A DNA stretch of 64,000 bases from Chitinophaga pinensis (GTDB taxonomy: Bacteria > Bacteroidota > Bacteroidia > Chitinophagales > Chitinophagaceae), in the NCBI RefSeq assembly GCF_007896845.1, contig NZ_VOHS01000001.1:1-64000 (forward strand). The letters run 5' to 3'. Shown piece by piece: positions 8,646-17,761 of this stretch. Below the pieces are notes generated by a model that was given only the letters and a program-made list of their open reading frames with translations, was not told the origin of the DNA and ran no database searches. How positions within the stretch are numbered: the stretch's first letter is position 1; each line of letters begins with the position of its first letter. The translations under genes were made by a program, and so were the position numbers.

Positions 8646-9344
8646 TTATAAACCGCTCAGCATAAATCCGAAAGAATATGGATTTACATCGTAAGTACCA
8701 TTCTCTTTAAATAAGCCGTTGATTGCATAAGTACCATACAGCGCGAAGTTACCATAACCCACTCTCGCTGTACCCGCAAAGCGCCATGTATTAAACTGAC
8801 GTTTGCTGGCTTCCTTCTCAATCAGTTTAGATCCGGCAATATTTTCAACTGAACGGGTGTGTGCGTTCAGCAGGTTACCTATTTTCAGACCCAGACCTAC
8901 TTTGAAACCATGATTGGCATTCTCAGGAACCTGACGATAACGTAGTTCCAACGGAATTTCCAGATAGGTGGTAGCTAATTTAAATTTGCTGTAAGCATCG
9001 GTTCCCTGGAAATCAGGAGTAGCAGATGTATTTCTCAGATCCAGACTCTGGTCTTTCAACATATAGTGATCAGACCCTATGCCCAAACCTGCTGCAAGAC
9101 TGAAATTCGTTTTCTGCATCGGGAAATCATACATGAATGCAATATTGAGCTGGCGATTGAATCCAGTGTTAATATTGCTGGCTCCTGTTCCTGATAATCC
9201 AACATAACCTAACTGAATCACTAAGAAATCCTTGGAATGTGATGCTGCTCCCATGGCCTTATTAGCAACTGCATTCCTGGCATCCTGTGCAAAAACACCG
9301 AGAGAAGCCGCCATCAATCCGATCGAAAAGAATAATTTCTTCAT
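8646..9344 (-). CDS. Outer-membrane beta-barrel protein (porin family)
   Basis: A 232-residue protein with a signal peptide (MKKLFFSIGLMAASLGVFAQ) followed by alternating hydrophobic/polar strands and glycine-rich turns (AAGLGIGSDHY, FKVGLGLKIG, ARVGYGNFALYG). The last residues end in an aromatic/hydrophobic strand (YSFGFMLSGL), as in PorT/OmpW-like Bacteroidota barrels. It should sit in the outer membrane; its cargo or role is unknown. A TAnnTTTG element lies 35 bases upstream. It is monocistronic. Confidence 0.82.
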   Translation of the reverse strand: MKKLFFSIGLMAASLGVFAQDARNAVANKAMGAASHSKDFLVIQLGYVGLSGTGASNINTGFNRQLNIAFMYDFPMQKTNFSLAAGLGIGSDHYMLKDQSLDLRNTSATPDFQGTDAYSKFKLATTYLEIPLELRYRQVPENANHGFKVGLGLKIGNLLNAHTRSVENIAGSKLIEKEASKRQFNTWRFAGTARVGYGNFALYGTYAINGLFKENGTYDVNPYSFGFMLSGL

Positions 9345-9378
9345 GTTTAAGTATAAAGTCTTGAAAAAGAATATTAGG

Positions 9379-9386
9379 CAAATTTA
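9379..9386 (-). promoter_or_regulatory. -7 element of the beta-barrel gene
   Basis: Minus-strand TAAATTTG fits TAnnTTTG, 35 bases before the start codon; no convincing -33 TTG. Confidence 0.4.
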
Positions 9387-9511
9387 ATGGAATAGGAATA
9401 AAACCAAGGGTTAAAATATTTATAAAATATCAGGAGGAGAACTCTGTCAATTTTTCAGTCTTTCATGATTGGAATATAATACATATCTTTTCGCATAATA
9501 TATTATACCCT

Positions 9512-10558
9512 ATGGAAGAGTACAATGACATCCCGTATCAGCATTCTAATGGCTGTTCCCGATGTAATTCACCTGAATATGAGCCTGGCTATCCCTTCAG
9601 GTTATGCAAAGCATGCCGAAAGAAACTATCCAGATACCCGGTTAAAAAAGAAATCATTTGGGCCGCAATAGGTATAGGCGTTATACTGATCGTATCCATC
9701 TTTCGCCTTCCAGGCTATTTCAAGGCCGGCGTTGGATATATGAAAGGAAAAAAACTGGCGGAAGAACACAAATATGTGAGCGCTGAGAAATGTTTTAAAG
9801 CCACCCTGAAAGAATTCCCCGACCATACTGGAGCCATGTTAAACCTGATCATAGCTTCTTACTTTAATGAGAATGAAGCTCAGGCGGATAGCCTTCTTGC
9901 GCTGGCTGGAGGGAAGACTATCCCTTCCGACGATGAAGACCTGCAGGCAATGCTCAACATCATTAATGAGCATCTATCCCAGTCCGACATACAGGATACG
10001 CTTGTGGCCAGAATGTTGGCCGACATTGCGGAAGATACGGCCGCCTATCGCGCAAAACTCGATTCTTATGTAGTGGCTGCCCCTTATGACCTTGCCGCCA
10101 AAACTGCATTAGCCTATACCTATGCAGAACTTAAAAATTATACGCTCGCTGATAGCCTTTCTGCACAGGTTATTCATGAAGCCCCTTTACTGAGGGCCGC
10201 ATATTATGAAAGACTCAGTGCTTTAAGAGATCTAAAAAGATATAAAGAAGGATTACAGCTGGCGGAAGACCTGCTGTCTCAAAATACTGAGTCCATTCAG
10301 GCCTTAATGACGCTTACCTCTTTTCAATTAAGATTAAACATGGATAAGCAGGCCCTCATCACAATAAAACAAGCGGCTGCCCTTGCACCGGAAGACAATA
10401 GTGTATTGTTTATGACGGCACTTGCCTGTCATTACAACCACCAGCAAAATGAATCTGATCGTATTCTGACTAAACTCAGAAACCGGCCGGATGCGGACAC
10501 AGGCAGCATTGCGCTCCTTCAGAACTTCATTACTGATAAAGTTTCCTACAAAAATTAA
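9512..10558 (+). CDS. Zinc-ribbon, membrane-anchored TPR protein
   Basis: A 348-residue protein in three parts. Residues 15-35 form a likely zinc ribbon with two CxxC knuckles (Cys15/Cys18 and Cys32/Cys35). A single transmembrane helix follows at ~48-66 (IIWAAIGIGVILIVSIFRL). The rest is a helical tetratricopeptide solenoid with recurring A...A/Y spacing (for example LAAKTALAYTYAELKNYTLA). It starts 5 codons inside a TATTATA-rich leader. The next gene begins 11 bases after its stop and encodes a membrane HEXXH protein, so the two probably work together, the TPR domain serving as a protein-binding arm. No function is known to me. Confidence 0.75.
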   Translation: MEEYNDIPYQHSNGCSRCNSPEYEPGYPFRLCKACRKKLSRYPVKKEIIWAAIGIGVILIVSIFRLPGYFKAGVGYMKGKKLAEEHKYVSAEKCFKATLKEFPDHTGAMLNLIIASYFNENEAQADSLLALAGGKTIPSDDEDLQAMLNIINEHLSQSDIQDTLVARMLADIAEDTAAYRAKLDSYVVAAPYDLAAKTALAYTYAELKNYTLADSLSAQVIHEAPLLRAAYYERLSALRDLKRYKEGLQLAEDLLSQNTESIQALMTLTSFQLRLNMDKQALITIKQAAALAPEDNSVLFMTALACHYNHQQNESDRILTKLRNRPDADTGSIALLQNFITDKVSYKN

Positions 10559-10569
10559 ATAACACTGAG

Positions 10570-11103
10570 ATGTTCATACCAGGTCCCTTTCTGGCACTCG
10601 TTACCTTTCCCGGAGTCATCGTACACGAATTCGCTCACCAGCTTTTCTGTCGCATATTTGGCGTGGCAATCTTTGAAGTAAAGTATTTTCAGATGGCCAA
10701 TCCGGTAGGGTATGTAAAACACGAACCTGTGCGCAACCCTGTTCATCAACTGCTAATCGGTACCGGTCCATTTATTATCAATACTCTCATTGCGCTGCTG
10801 ATTGCATTCCCGGCAGCTATTCCTGTTTTTATGTTCAGCGAAGGTACCATCCTTGATTACCTGCTGCTTTATCTGGGTTTATCAATTGGTATGCATGCAT
10901 TCCCAAGTACAGGAGATGCAAATGTTTTGTGGCAGACCTTATGGCACGGAGAACAAGTGCCCATCTGGTTGAAAATTATTACAGTGCCTATTGTTGGGCT
11001 GATCTATCTGGGTGCTATAGGCTCCTTCTTCTGGCTGGACCTGATCTACGGAATGGGTGTTGCATTCGGACTACCGATCCTCATCGTCAAATTTTTTGCA
11101 TAA
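10570..11103 (+). CDS. Membrane zincin-like metalloprotease (DUF3267-like)
   Basis: A 177-residue integral membrane protein with about four hydrophobic helices. The zinc-binding motif HEFAH (His19-Glu20...His23) lies inside the first segment (FPGVIVHEFAHQLFC), as in small intramembrane or DUF3267-type metalloproteases. A second candidate metal segment, HAFPSTGDANVLW near residue 103, resembles the HxFPxxxD motif of that family. It follows the TPR protein by 11 bases in one operon and is closed by a strong hairpin. The motif is seen directly; peptidase activity is inferred. Confidence 0.75.
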   Translation: MFIPGPFLALVTFPGVIVHEFAHQLFCRIFGVAIFEVKYFQMANPVGYVKHEPVRNPVHQLLIGTGPFIINTLIALLIAFPAAIPVFMFSEGTILDYLLLYLGLSIGMHAFPSTGDANVLWQTLWHGEQVPIWLKIITVPIVGLIYLGAIGSFFWLDLIYGMGVAFGLPILIVKFFA

Positions 11104-11144
11104 AACAAAGAAGGCATCCGCTAACGACGGATGCCTTCTTTGTT
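11104..11144. terminator. 17-bp bidirectional terminator
   Basis: AACAAAGAAGGCATCCG and CGGATGCCTTCTTTGTT pair perfectly around a 7-base loop, between convergent genes. Confidence 0.9.
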
Positions 11145-11162
11145 TAGATATAATATGCTTTA

Positions 11163-14100
11163 CTAACTGAAGAGGTACAATACATCCTCTTTCGTCAGTT
11201 TTTTCACAAATCCGGAATCATCAGCGATGATCTCTTTTACCAATGATTTCTTACGCTCCTGTAACTGCAGGATCTTCTCCTCAACCGTATCCTTACAAAT
11301 CATTCTGTAGGCAAAGATGTTCTTCGTCTGACCAATACGGTGGGTACGGTCAATCGCCTGTTGCTCTACAGCCGGGTTCCACCATGGATCAACGATGTAT
11401 ACATAGTCAGCCGCTGTCAGGTTAAGACCCACACCACCCGCTTTCAATGAGATCAGGAACACCCTGCAATCATCATTTGTCTGGAAATTCTGAATCGCAC
11501 GCTCACGCTCAGTAGCGGAAGTACTACCATCAAAATATTCAAACGGTACCTTCATATGCTGGAGCTTCTCACGGATCAGTCCCAGCATGCCCAGGAACTG
11601 GGAGAAGATCAACACCTTATGGTTACTGATATTCTCACTCATCTCACGGGTCAGTTCATGCAGCTTCACAGAATGATTCGGATATTGTTCCGCTTCATTC
11701 AGGATAGCCGGAGAGTCACAGATCTGACGCAGTTTCATCAGACCCTGAAGAATCGTCAGCTGTGAACGTTCCATACCCTGATCTTCAATAACACCCAGAA
11801 TCTTGGAGCGGTAAGAGTTACGATATGCATCATAGATATGCCGCTGCTCGGCATCCATCTCACAGAATATCACCGTTTCAATCTTCTCAGGCAGCTCTTT
11901 TGCCACTTGTTCTTTTGTACGGCGGAGGATGAATGGATAGATCAGCTTACGCAAATGGTCCTTACGTTCTTCATCCTGAAATTTGTCTATCGGAGTAGCA
12001 AATTCATTACGGAAGAAGTCCACGCTACCCAGCATACCCGGGTTCAGGAAGTTCATCTGCGCGTAGATATCAAATGTATTATTCTGCATTGGCGTACCAC
12101 TCAATGCCAGTTTGTTTCTGGTATTCAGTAATTGCGCCGCTTTGGTTACTTTACTCTGTGGGTTTTTGATCGCCTGAGATTCATCCAATACTACATAATC
12201 CAGATCCAATTTCATTAGTGTCTGTACATCACTGCGCAGCGTACCATATGTGGTGATCAGGATATCAAATTTCATCAGTTCTTCCGCTGTTTTCAGACGG
12301 GTAGGACCATGATGAATATGATAGGTCATACTTGGTGTAAACTTGCGGATCTCATTTTCCCAGTTATAGATCAGCGTCGTAGGACATACTACCAGTGCCA
12401 GACATTTATCATCATGCTTGTTCTTATAGTGCTGGATGAATGTCAGCGCCTGAATGGTCTTACCAAGACCCATATCATCGGCAAGGATACCACCCCACTT
12501 CACTTCGTCAAGGTAGTTCAGCCACTGGAAACCGCTTTCCTGATAAGGACGCAATGTAGCATGCAGGTTATGCGGCAGCTGTATATTACGGATCTCGTCA
12601 AACTGCAGGAGTTTACGACGCTTCTGTTCCAGCTCCATTAATACCGCCTCATCATCAATGAACTCGTATAGCTCATCGATCACACTGAAGTTATACTTAC
12701 TCAGCTTCAGCGCACCTTTATCTTTTTCTTCCCCGATTTTGAACAACAGGGAGTATTTCTTCAGCCATTCTTCCGGCAACAGACCCAATGAACCGTCAGC
12801 CAGTTGTACATAGTTCTGTTTACCTGCCAGTGCCTGCTTAATCTCTCTGATACTTACTTTCTGATCGCCATAAATCACTTCAATCTGCGCATCAAACCAG
12901 TCAATACCGGAGCTGATCTGCAGATTAGTAACAGGTTTATGGGCACTGAATTTGAAGTTTTTCAGGTTCTCAAAACCGAATACACGCACATTCATTTCCT
13001 TCAGAGTATCAAAGAAGAGGAAGAACCAGTTGTTCTTCAGCGCTTCTTTTGCCTTCAGATAGAAATAGTTGTTAGTATTAGGCTGTGAGAAGTTGGTATG
13101 CAGAGCGCTCAGCTTTTCTACGAATTGCTGTTCAGCTTCCTTATTTCTGTGGATGATCAGAACTTTATTACCTTCCTGAACCGTGATCTTGCCGTCATCA
13201 TTCCATTCCACTTCCTGACCATGGTAAGCAAATCCCGGTTGGATAATAAATGTCTCACCCACCTCACGCAGGAAAACCCTACATTCTGGTAATATATCAT
13301 CTACTTCTGCCAGCAGCGAATTATCAAACTGTATCTGATACTGTTTGCTCAGCGGTAAGAGGTAGTCTTGTAAGTAAGTGCTCCACTGATCTGCAGGAAT
13401 ACGGATTTTCCCGCTTTCGCGGAATAATTCAATATGCAGTGCATCCTGTGGATTTTCGAAAAGGTACAACACCTTGTTCTTCAGGAACAGGATGGAGCTA
13501 TCCCATTCATTTTCAGACACATTCACCAGTTCTCCTTCTATCTCCAGATGACAGGTCACCTCAATCGCATCATTCAGGGTGTGCGTTTTAAACACAGGCT
13601 GTAACCGGTCTCCTGCAAGATGTATCTGCTGAAGATTTTTAGTCTTGAACTGCTGTCTGTTAGGAAGGAGGAATAACAAACCATGCGCTGCCATCTGCGG
13701 AAACAGTTTAGCCAGTTTCGGATGCAGATATTCCAGCATCAGTTCCTTGGTCTCTGTTGGCAGGTCTGATTCGTTATGATCATGCGTGATATTTTCCCAG
13801 ATACCCGCAAAAGGTGAGTTCTTACTCAGGAATTTGCTGACTTCCATACCCTGTACTTTACGCACAGGTGTGATCAGGTCACGGTCAGCTTCCTTGTATA
13901 AATAGAAGTCAACATACTTGGTAAGATCCAGTTTGTTGACCAATGATACAAATTCACGTTGTTCATCATTGACCTCGCCACTTACCAGATCGATCCGGAA
14001 GAAAGGATATAATGGTTCGTTAGCGTTGAATACCACACCGATACGCTGGGTGATAGTATTCGTTTCCTCTGTAGGTGGGGGAGGAGCCGCTGCTGCTGCC

Positions 14101-14915
14101 TGTCTGCTCGTAGCCACACCATCCACTCGTTTGATAGCAGGATCTAATACACGCAGATAGGGTTTCCCCTCCATGTAGGTGAAAGTAAATTTCCCCTCCA
14201 GATTATCATCCAGCGAATAACCGTACAAGGCAAGCAGCTTATTCTTTTCCTTGTCCCAGTTGCGCAGGGTATCAAAATAATAAGGTCCGTGATTATTTAG
14301 AAGATTGAGGAACAGGGCTGTCTTATGCTTACAAAGCGCATGCTCTGTTTCATCACAGTTACAGGCGGTATCGAAGAAACGTTCTTCATTCCGCTGTATG
14401 ATCATCGGATATTCCTGTCCTTCGTACTTAAGTGTAGCTTCAACTTTCTCATCCTTGGCGGATGCGACCTTAATCGCTTTAGCCGGTTTGGCCATTTTCT
14501 CTGCTTCTGCAAATATTTCATTGGAAGTCAGTAGCTTAAGCGATTTCAGATCAATAAACTTCATCTTCACCAGCGTATGTTGCTGGTTATATTGTGTATC
14601 GTAGCTTTCAAAATGATTTTTATCCAGCATTTCCTGCAACTGGAACATAGCTGCGGCTTCATGCCGGCAGATGTCTCCCAGGTTATAAGGACACTGGCAA
14701 CGGACGGACATATTGCTCGTCTCGTGATACTTGCTGATTGAAACGCGATAATAATTCGCATGGGTATCGCTCTTTACCCGGAAAGTGGCTGATTTCAAAA
14801 CCGGATCAGCTTCCAACAACTCCACACCACCAGTCGCAAAGATGCGCTTCCCCCTACGGATTACCTCATCGGTTCCGTTATTATAAACGTATTTAAGCAA
14901 CTGGGGCAGCGACAT
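11163..14915 (-). CDS. SNF2-family DEAD/DEAH helicase with two SWIM fingers
   Basis: A 1250-residue Swi2/Snf2 ATPase, likely moving along double-stranded DNA to remodel bound proteins such as RNA polymerase. The N-terminus has a SWIM zinc finger (Cys73, Cys75, Cys83, His85) and a second copy of the pattern (Cys185, Cys187, Cys195, His197). A long family-specific middle region follows, with a short A/P-rich linker near 275. The ATPase core then has Walker A DDMGLGKT (Lys819), DESQ in place of DEAH, and SGTPMQN. The C-lobe carries SLKAGGVGLNL and the arginine-finger motif QAIDRTHRIGQ. The last segment ends LTKEDVLYLFS. It is a single-gene unit with a TAnnTTTG element 80 bases upstream. Confidence 0.92.
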   Translation of the reverse strand: MSLPQLLKYVYNNGTDEVIRRGKRIFATGGVELLEADPVLKSATFRVKSDTHANYYRVSISKYHETSNMSVRCQCPYNLGDICRHEAAAMFQLQEMLDKNHFESYDTQYNQQHTLVKMKFIDLKSLKLLTSNEIFAEAEKMAKPAKAIKVASAKDEKVEATLKYEGQEYPMIIQRNEERFFDTACNCDETEHALCKHKTALFLNLLNNHGPYYFDTLRNWDKEKNKLLALYGYSLDDNLEGKFTFTYMEGKPYLRVLDPAIKRVDGVATSRQAAAAAPPPPTEETNTITQRIGVVFNANEPLYPFFRIDLVSGEVNDEQREFVSLVNKLDLTKYVDFYLYKEADRDLITPVRKVQGMEVSKFLSKNSPFAGIWENITHDHNESDLPTETKELMLEYLHPKLAKLFPQMAAHGLLFLLPNRQQFKTKNLQQIHLAGDRLQPVFKTHTLNDAIEVTCHLEIEGELVNVSENEWDSSILFLKNKVLYLFENPQDALHIELFRESGKIRIPADQWSTYLQDYLLPLSKQYQIQFDNSLLAEVDDILPECRVFLREVGETFIIQPGFAYHGQEVEWNDDGKITVQEGNKVLIIHRNKEAEQQFVEKLSALHTNFSQPNTNNYFYLKAKEALKNNWFFLFFDTLKEMNVRVFGFENLKNFKFSAHKPVTNLQISSGIDWFDAQIEVIYGDQKVSIREIKQALAGKQNYVQLADGSLGLLPEEWLKKYSLLFKIGEEKDKGALKLSKYNFSVIDELYEFIDDEAVLMELEQKRRKLLQFDEIRNIQLPHNLHATLRPYQESGFQWLNYLDEVKWGGILADDMGLGKTIQALTFIQHYKNKHDDKCLALVVCPTTLIYNWENEIRKFTPSMTYHIHHGPTRLKTAEELMKFDILITTYGTLRSDVQTLMKLDLDYVVLDESQAIKNPQSKVTKAAQLLNTRNKLALSGTPMQNNTFDIYAQMNFLNPGMLGSVDFFRNEFATPIDKFQDEERKDHLRKLIYPFILRRTKEQVAKELPEKIETVIFCEMDAEQRHIYDAYRNSYRSKILGVIEDQGMERSQLTILQGLMKLRQICDSPAILNEAEQYPNHSVKLHELTREMSENISNHKVLIFSQFLGMLGLIREKLQHMKVPFEYFDGSTSATERERAIQNFQTNDDCRVFLISLKAGGVGLNLTAADYVYIVDPWWNPAVEQQAIDRTHRIGQTKNIFAYRMICKDTVEEKILQLQERKKSLVKEIIADDSGFVKKLTKEDVLYLFS

Positions 14916-14994
14916 AGTTCCTCAAATTGCCCGGTTTATTTACCAGCCTGGGTTAAACGCTAAAATATTTAGCAGCTGATGAAAAGGCAATTCA

Positions 14995-15002
14995 CAAAAG
15001 TA
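14995..15002 (-). promoter_or_regulatory. -7 element of the SNF2 gene
   Basis: Minus-strand TACTTTTG, fitting TAnnTTTG, about 80 bases before the start codon. Confidence 0.4.
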
Positions 15003-15100
15003 CGCAGAAAAATCCTAAAAAGCTACAGCTTGAGTAGTGTCTACACTACATCGCATCACTTCCAGAAACAAACACTTTAAGAAAAGAAATTATCTTGCAG

Positions 15101-15838
15101 CTATTCCGCGGCAACAAGCTCTCCATTCCGGTAGATAGGCAGCACATTGGCGCCATCCGGGGTCAGACAGTACCGGATATCTTTCTCCAGACCGAATTTT
15201 GCGAGACGTTTGTAGTGGGATGCCTGCTTCATTACTTCGTGGATATTGTCTTTTGAAGTAATGTAAAGTGCCTCTGCTGCAACAGCAGAATCACAATCCA
15301 CCGTAAAATGCTCCCTGATACGATTTACTACCGCTCCGGCAAATAAAGTATCCTCCATGTTGACGCGATCCTTCCAGGCAGCGCAACCAAGAATAACTGG
15401 TTTGCCCTGAGCTATCAGGTAATCACAAACGGCAGATATGTTAGGAAAGGAACCGGTGATGATCGCAATGGCGTCTTTGGCCATATGCAACAGCTTGGTA
15501 CCATTTGTAGTAGTCAGTACCAGCGTTTTGTCCTGTATAAATTCTCTGGGGTATTCAAAAGGGGAGTTCCCGTGCAGCAAACCTTCTGCTATCTTTCCGT
15601 CTCTTTCTCCTGCAGTAATGGCATTTTCACCCAGCTGTTCACCAATGCTGACACATTCGGGTACAGTTGCTACCGGTATCACACGGCTGGCGCCATTATA
15701 CAATACGGTACAAATAGTAGACGTAGCTCTCAATACGTCAATGATCACCACAATACTATTCTTCACATCATACAAATGCAATAAAGCCGGTGATAAACAC
15801 ACTTCCAGTCCTGGTTTCTGCTCTCCCATTTCATTCAA
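15101..15838 (-). CDS. comB: 2-phosphosulfolactate phosphatase (ComB)
   Basis: A 245-residue ComB family enzyme, which removes phosphate from 2-phosphosulfolactate in sulfolactate/coenzyme M chemistry. In Bacteroidota, which lack coenzyme M, it probably feeds sulfonate or sulfonolipid metabolism; that role is inferred. Family motifs visible are IDVLRATSTI (residues ~34-43), TTTNGTKL (~107), GCAAWKDRVNMEDTLFAG (~150) and SHYKRLAKFGLEKDIRYC (~206). No other sulfonate genes are adjacent. The stop-side neighbour is the SNF2 gene 185 bases away. Confidence 0.88.
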   Translation of the reverse strand: MNEMGEQKPGLEVCLSPALLHLYDVKNSIVVIIDVLRATSTICTVLYNGASRVIPVATVPECVSIGEQLGENAITAGERDGKIAEGLLHGNSPFEYPREFIQDKTLVLTTTNGTKLLHMAKDAIAIITGSFPNISAVCDYLIAQGKPVILGCAAWKDRVNMEDTLFAGAVVNRIREHFTVDCDSAVAAEALYITSKDNIHEVMKQASHYKRLAKFGLEKDIRYCLTPDGANVLPIYRNGELVAAE

Positions 15839-15909
15839 TTAGGAATTAGGAATTAAAAATTAAGAATTTGGACACAACGGCCCCGATTCTTAATTCCTAA
15901 TTCCTAATT
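15837..15909. repeat. Inverted repeat of tandem TTAGGAA units
   Basis: The left arm has AATTAGGAATTAGGAATTA (15837-15855) and then AATTAAGAAT. The right arm is ATTCTTAATTCCTAA followed by TTCCTAATT (15886-15909). The arms surround about 18 GC-rich bases and fill the whole gap between two same-strand genes. It could fold into a ~24-bp hairpin. The repeated 7-8-mer inside each arm suggests a dispersed intergenic element rather than a simple terminator. Confidence 0.75.
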
Positions 15910-15914
15910 GTATA

Positions 15915-16388
15915 TTAATCTAATATTACTCTCCACTTTTCAGTCTCCGCATAATCTTTTATTACGCTGTTCCGTAGTCTCAGCAGCTCGGTCATATATT
16001 TGTTCAGGTAAAACCTTTCAAATAATCTTCCCATCCAGCCGTACGGAGTGCCAAATTCCATGATGTCAATTGCTACTGTGCCATTCCCTATTGCCTTGAA
16101 ATGATGCTCATGTTTCATATAGGTAAAATCCCCTGCCACCATTTCATCACAGAAATAGTCTGTTTTACGCATTTCCGTGATACGGGTGGTCAGCCGCCGC
16201 AACTTACCCAGATGCTTAGCCTGCCAGGTTACCGTTTCATCCTGCTCTATCAGTCCGTTTGTACGGCCATGTATAGCGTCTTCCTGCATATGCGCCATAC
16301 TGCGCTTATGCAATGTAATGCTCCGGCTCAGGTCAAAGACCCGCTCCAGGGGAGCATAAATTACGGTTGTGACATGAATTGTCGGCAT
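15915..16388 (-). CDS. SRPBCC-superfamily (START-like) protein
   Basis: A 157-residue helix-grip protein starting MPTIHVTTVIYAPLERVFDL, the typical first strand of the polyketide cyclase/CoxG/SRPBCC fold. The middle has FKAIGNGTVAIDIMEF and the C-terminal helix FERFYLNKYMTELLRLR lines the ligand pocket. It probably binds a small hydrophobic ligand; no catalytic role can be read. It lies between comB and gcvT on the same strand, 34 bases after the gcvT stop. Confidence 0.8.
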   Translation of the reverse strand: MPTIHVTTVIYAPLERVFDLSRSITLHKRSMAHMQEDAIHGRTNGLIEQDETVTWQAKHLGKLRRLTTRITEMRKTDYFCDEMVAGDFTYMKHEHHFKAIGNGTVAIDIMEFGTPYGWMGRLFERFYLNKYMTELLRLRNSVIKDYAETEKWRVILD

Positions 16389-16421
16389 AGAATAGATATG
16401 GTTTTTTGCAATTTAGCCAAC

Positions 16422-17510
16422 TTAACTCAAAAATGGCACCTTCACAACTTTGGCTTTCAGTAATTTATCCCTTACGGCAATAAAAATCTCTGAATCCTGG
16501 GCCGCAAACTCAGTTTTTACGTATCCCAGACCAATCGCCTTCTGCATAGAAGGAGCCTGTGTACCAGAAGTTACCTTACCAATTACCTGACCTGCAGCAT
16601 CCTTGATTTCGTAATCGTGACGCGGAATACCTTTGTCAACCATTTCAAAACCAACCAGTTTGCGGGTTACGCCTGCTGTTTTCTGCTGCTCAAATTTATC
16701 GCGGGAAGTAAAGTCTTTGGTAAATTTAGTGATCCAGCCCAGACCAGCCTCCATCGGAGAAGTAGTATCATCGATGTCGTTACCGTACAGGCAGAAACCC
16801 ATTTCAAGACGCAGCGTATCGCGGGCACCCAGACCGATAGGCTTCAGCCCCTTAGGACCGCCTACCTCAAAAATAGCATCCCAGATCTTTTCAGCCGCAC
16901 CATCTTTATCTTCAAAATAGATCTCGATACCACCAGCACCGGTATAACCAGTAGCACTGATCACCACATTTGGTACGCCTGCAAATTCGCCCTTAGCGAA
17001 TGTGTAATATTTCAGGTTCACCAGTTCCACAGTAGTCAGCGGTTGTAAAATGCTTGCAGCATTCGGGCCCTGAATAGCTAACAGACAGGTTTTTTCAGAA
17101 ATATCGTGCATTTCCACACCCTTTGTATTGAACTTGCTGATCCAGTTCCAGTCCTTTTCTATATTGCTCGCATTTACTACCAGCATATATACTTTGTTCT
17201 CTTCAATACAATATACCAGCAAATCATCCACAATACCCCCCTCATCATTAGGTAAACAGCTGTATTGCGCTTTACCAGCCGTCAGCTTTGAAGCATCATT
17301 GCTTGTTACCCGCTGGATAAGGTCCAGCGCATTCTCTCCCTTCAGGATGAACTCACCCATATGGCTTACATCAAACACCCCTGCATTATTCCTGACTGCC
17401 AGGTGTTCTTCATTAATACCAGTGTAGGAAATAGGCATATTATACCCTGCAAAAGGAGCCATCTTAGCGCCCAGCGCTATGTGTTTGTGTGTAAATGGTG
17501 TGTTCTTCAT
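16422..17510 (-). CDS. gcvT: Glycine cleavage T-protein (aminomethyltransferase)
   Basis: Transfers the methylene from aminomethylated lipoyl-H-protein to tetrahydrofolate, releasing ammonia. The 362-residue length is normal. Family landmarks are [19 protein letters not shown] at the N-terminus, FDVSHMGE (46-53), [12 protein letters not shown] with the catalytic Asp region, [29 protein letters not shown] and the C-terminal [12 protein letters not shown]. The other gcv genes are not nearby. A TATTTTTG -7-like element lies at 17575-17582 on the minus strand. Confidence 0.96.
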   Translation of the reverse strand: MKNTPFTHKHIALGAKMAPFAGYNMPISYTGINEEHLAVRNNAGVFDVSHMGEFILKGENALDLIQRVTSNDASKLTAGKAQYSCLPNDEGGIVDDLLVYCIEENKVYMLVVNASNIEKDWNWISKFNTKGVEMHDISEKTCLLAIQGPNAASILQPLTTVELVNLKYYTFAKGEFAGVPNVVISATGYTGAGGIEIYFEDKDGAAEKIWDAIFEVGGPKGLKPIGLGARDTLRLEMGFCLYGNDIDDTTSPMEAGLGWITKFTKDFTSRDKFEQQKTAGVTRKLVGFEMVDKGIPRHDYEIKDAAGQVIGKVTSGTQAPSMQKAIGLGYVKTEFAAQDSEIFIAVRDKLLKAKVVKVPFLS

Positions 17511-17675
17511 AAATAAACTAATGATCGGTTCTGTTTTGGGTATGCTTTTAGGTTCAAGTTTTGTTTAAGCCCCGCAAAAATAGGTTGATTTTCCAAATTC
17601 GATGGCTAAATAGTGTTTTTGGTGCAATAATTGCCTCCCCGTAAGCAGTGCATTGCCGGTAAATCAAGGCGTTCG

Positions 17676-17707
17676 TTGCTAACCAGCTACTTAGATACGT
17701 ATCTTTG
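17676..17707 (+). promoter_or_regulatory. Promoter of the M28 peptidase gene
   Basis: TTG (17676-17678), 21 bases, then TATCTTTG (17700-17707): a good Bacteroidota promoter. The predicted start near 17713 lies downstream of the first in-frame ATGs (17705 and 17711), so translation must begin later. Confidence 0.75.
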
Positions 17708-17761
17708 CAAATGAAACCAGGTCTGCCGGCACTATCCGTGGACTTTAAAAAATCAACAACT

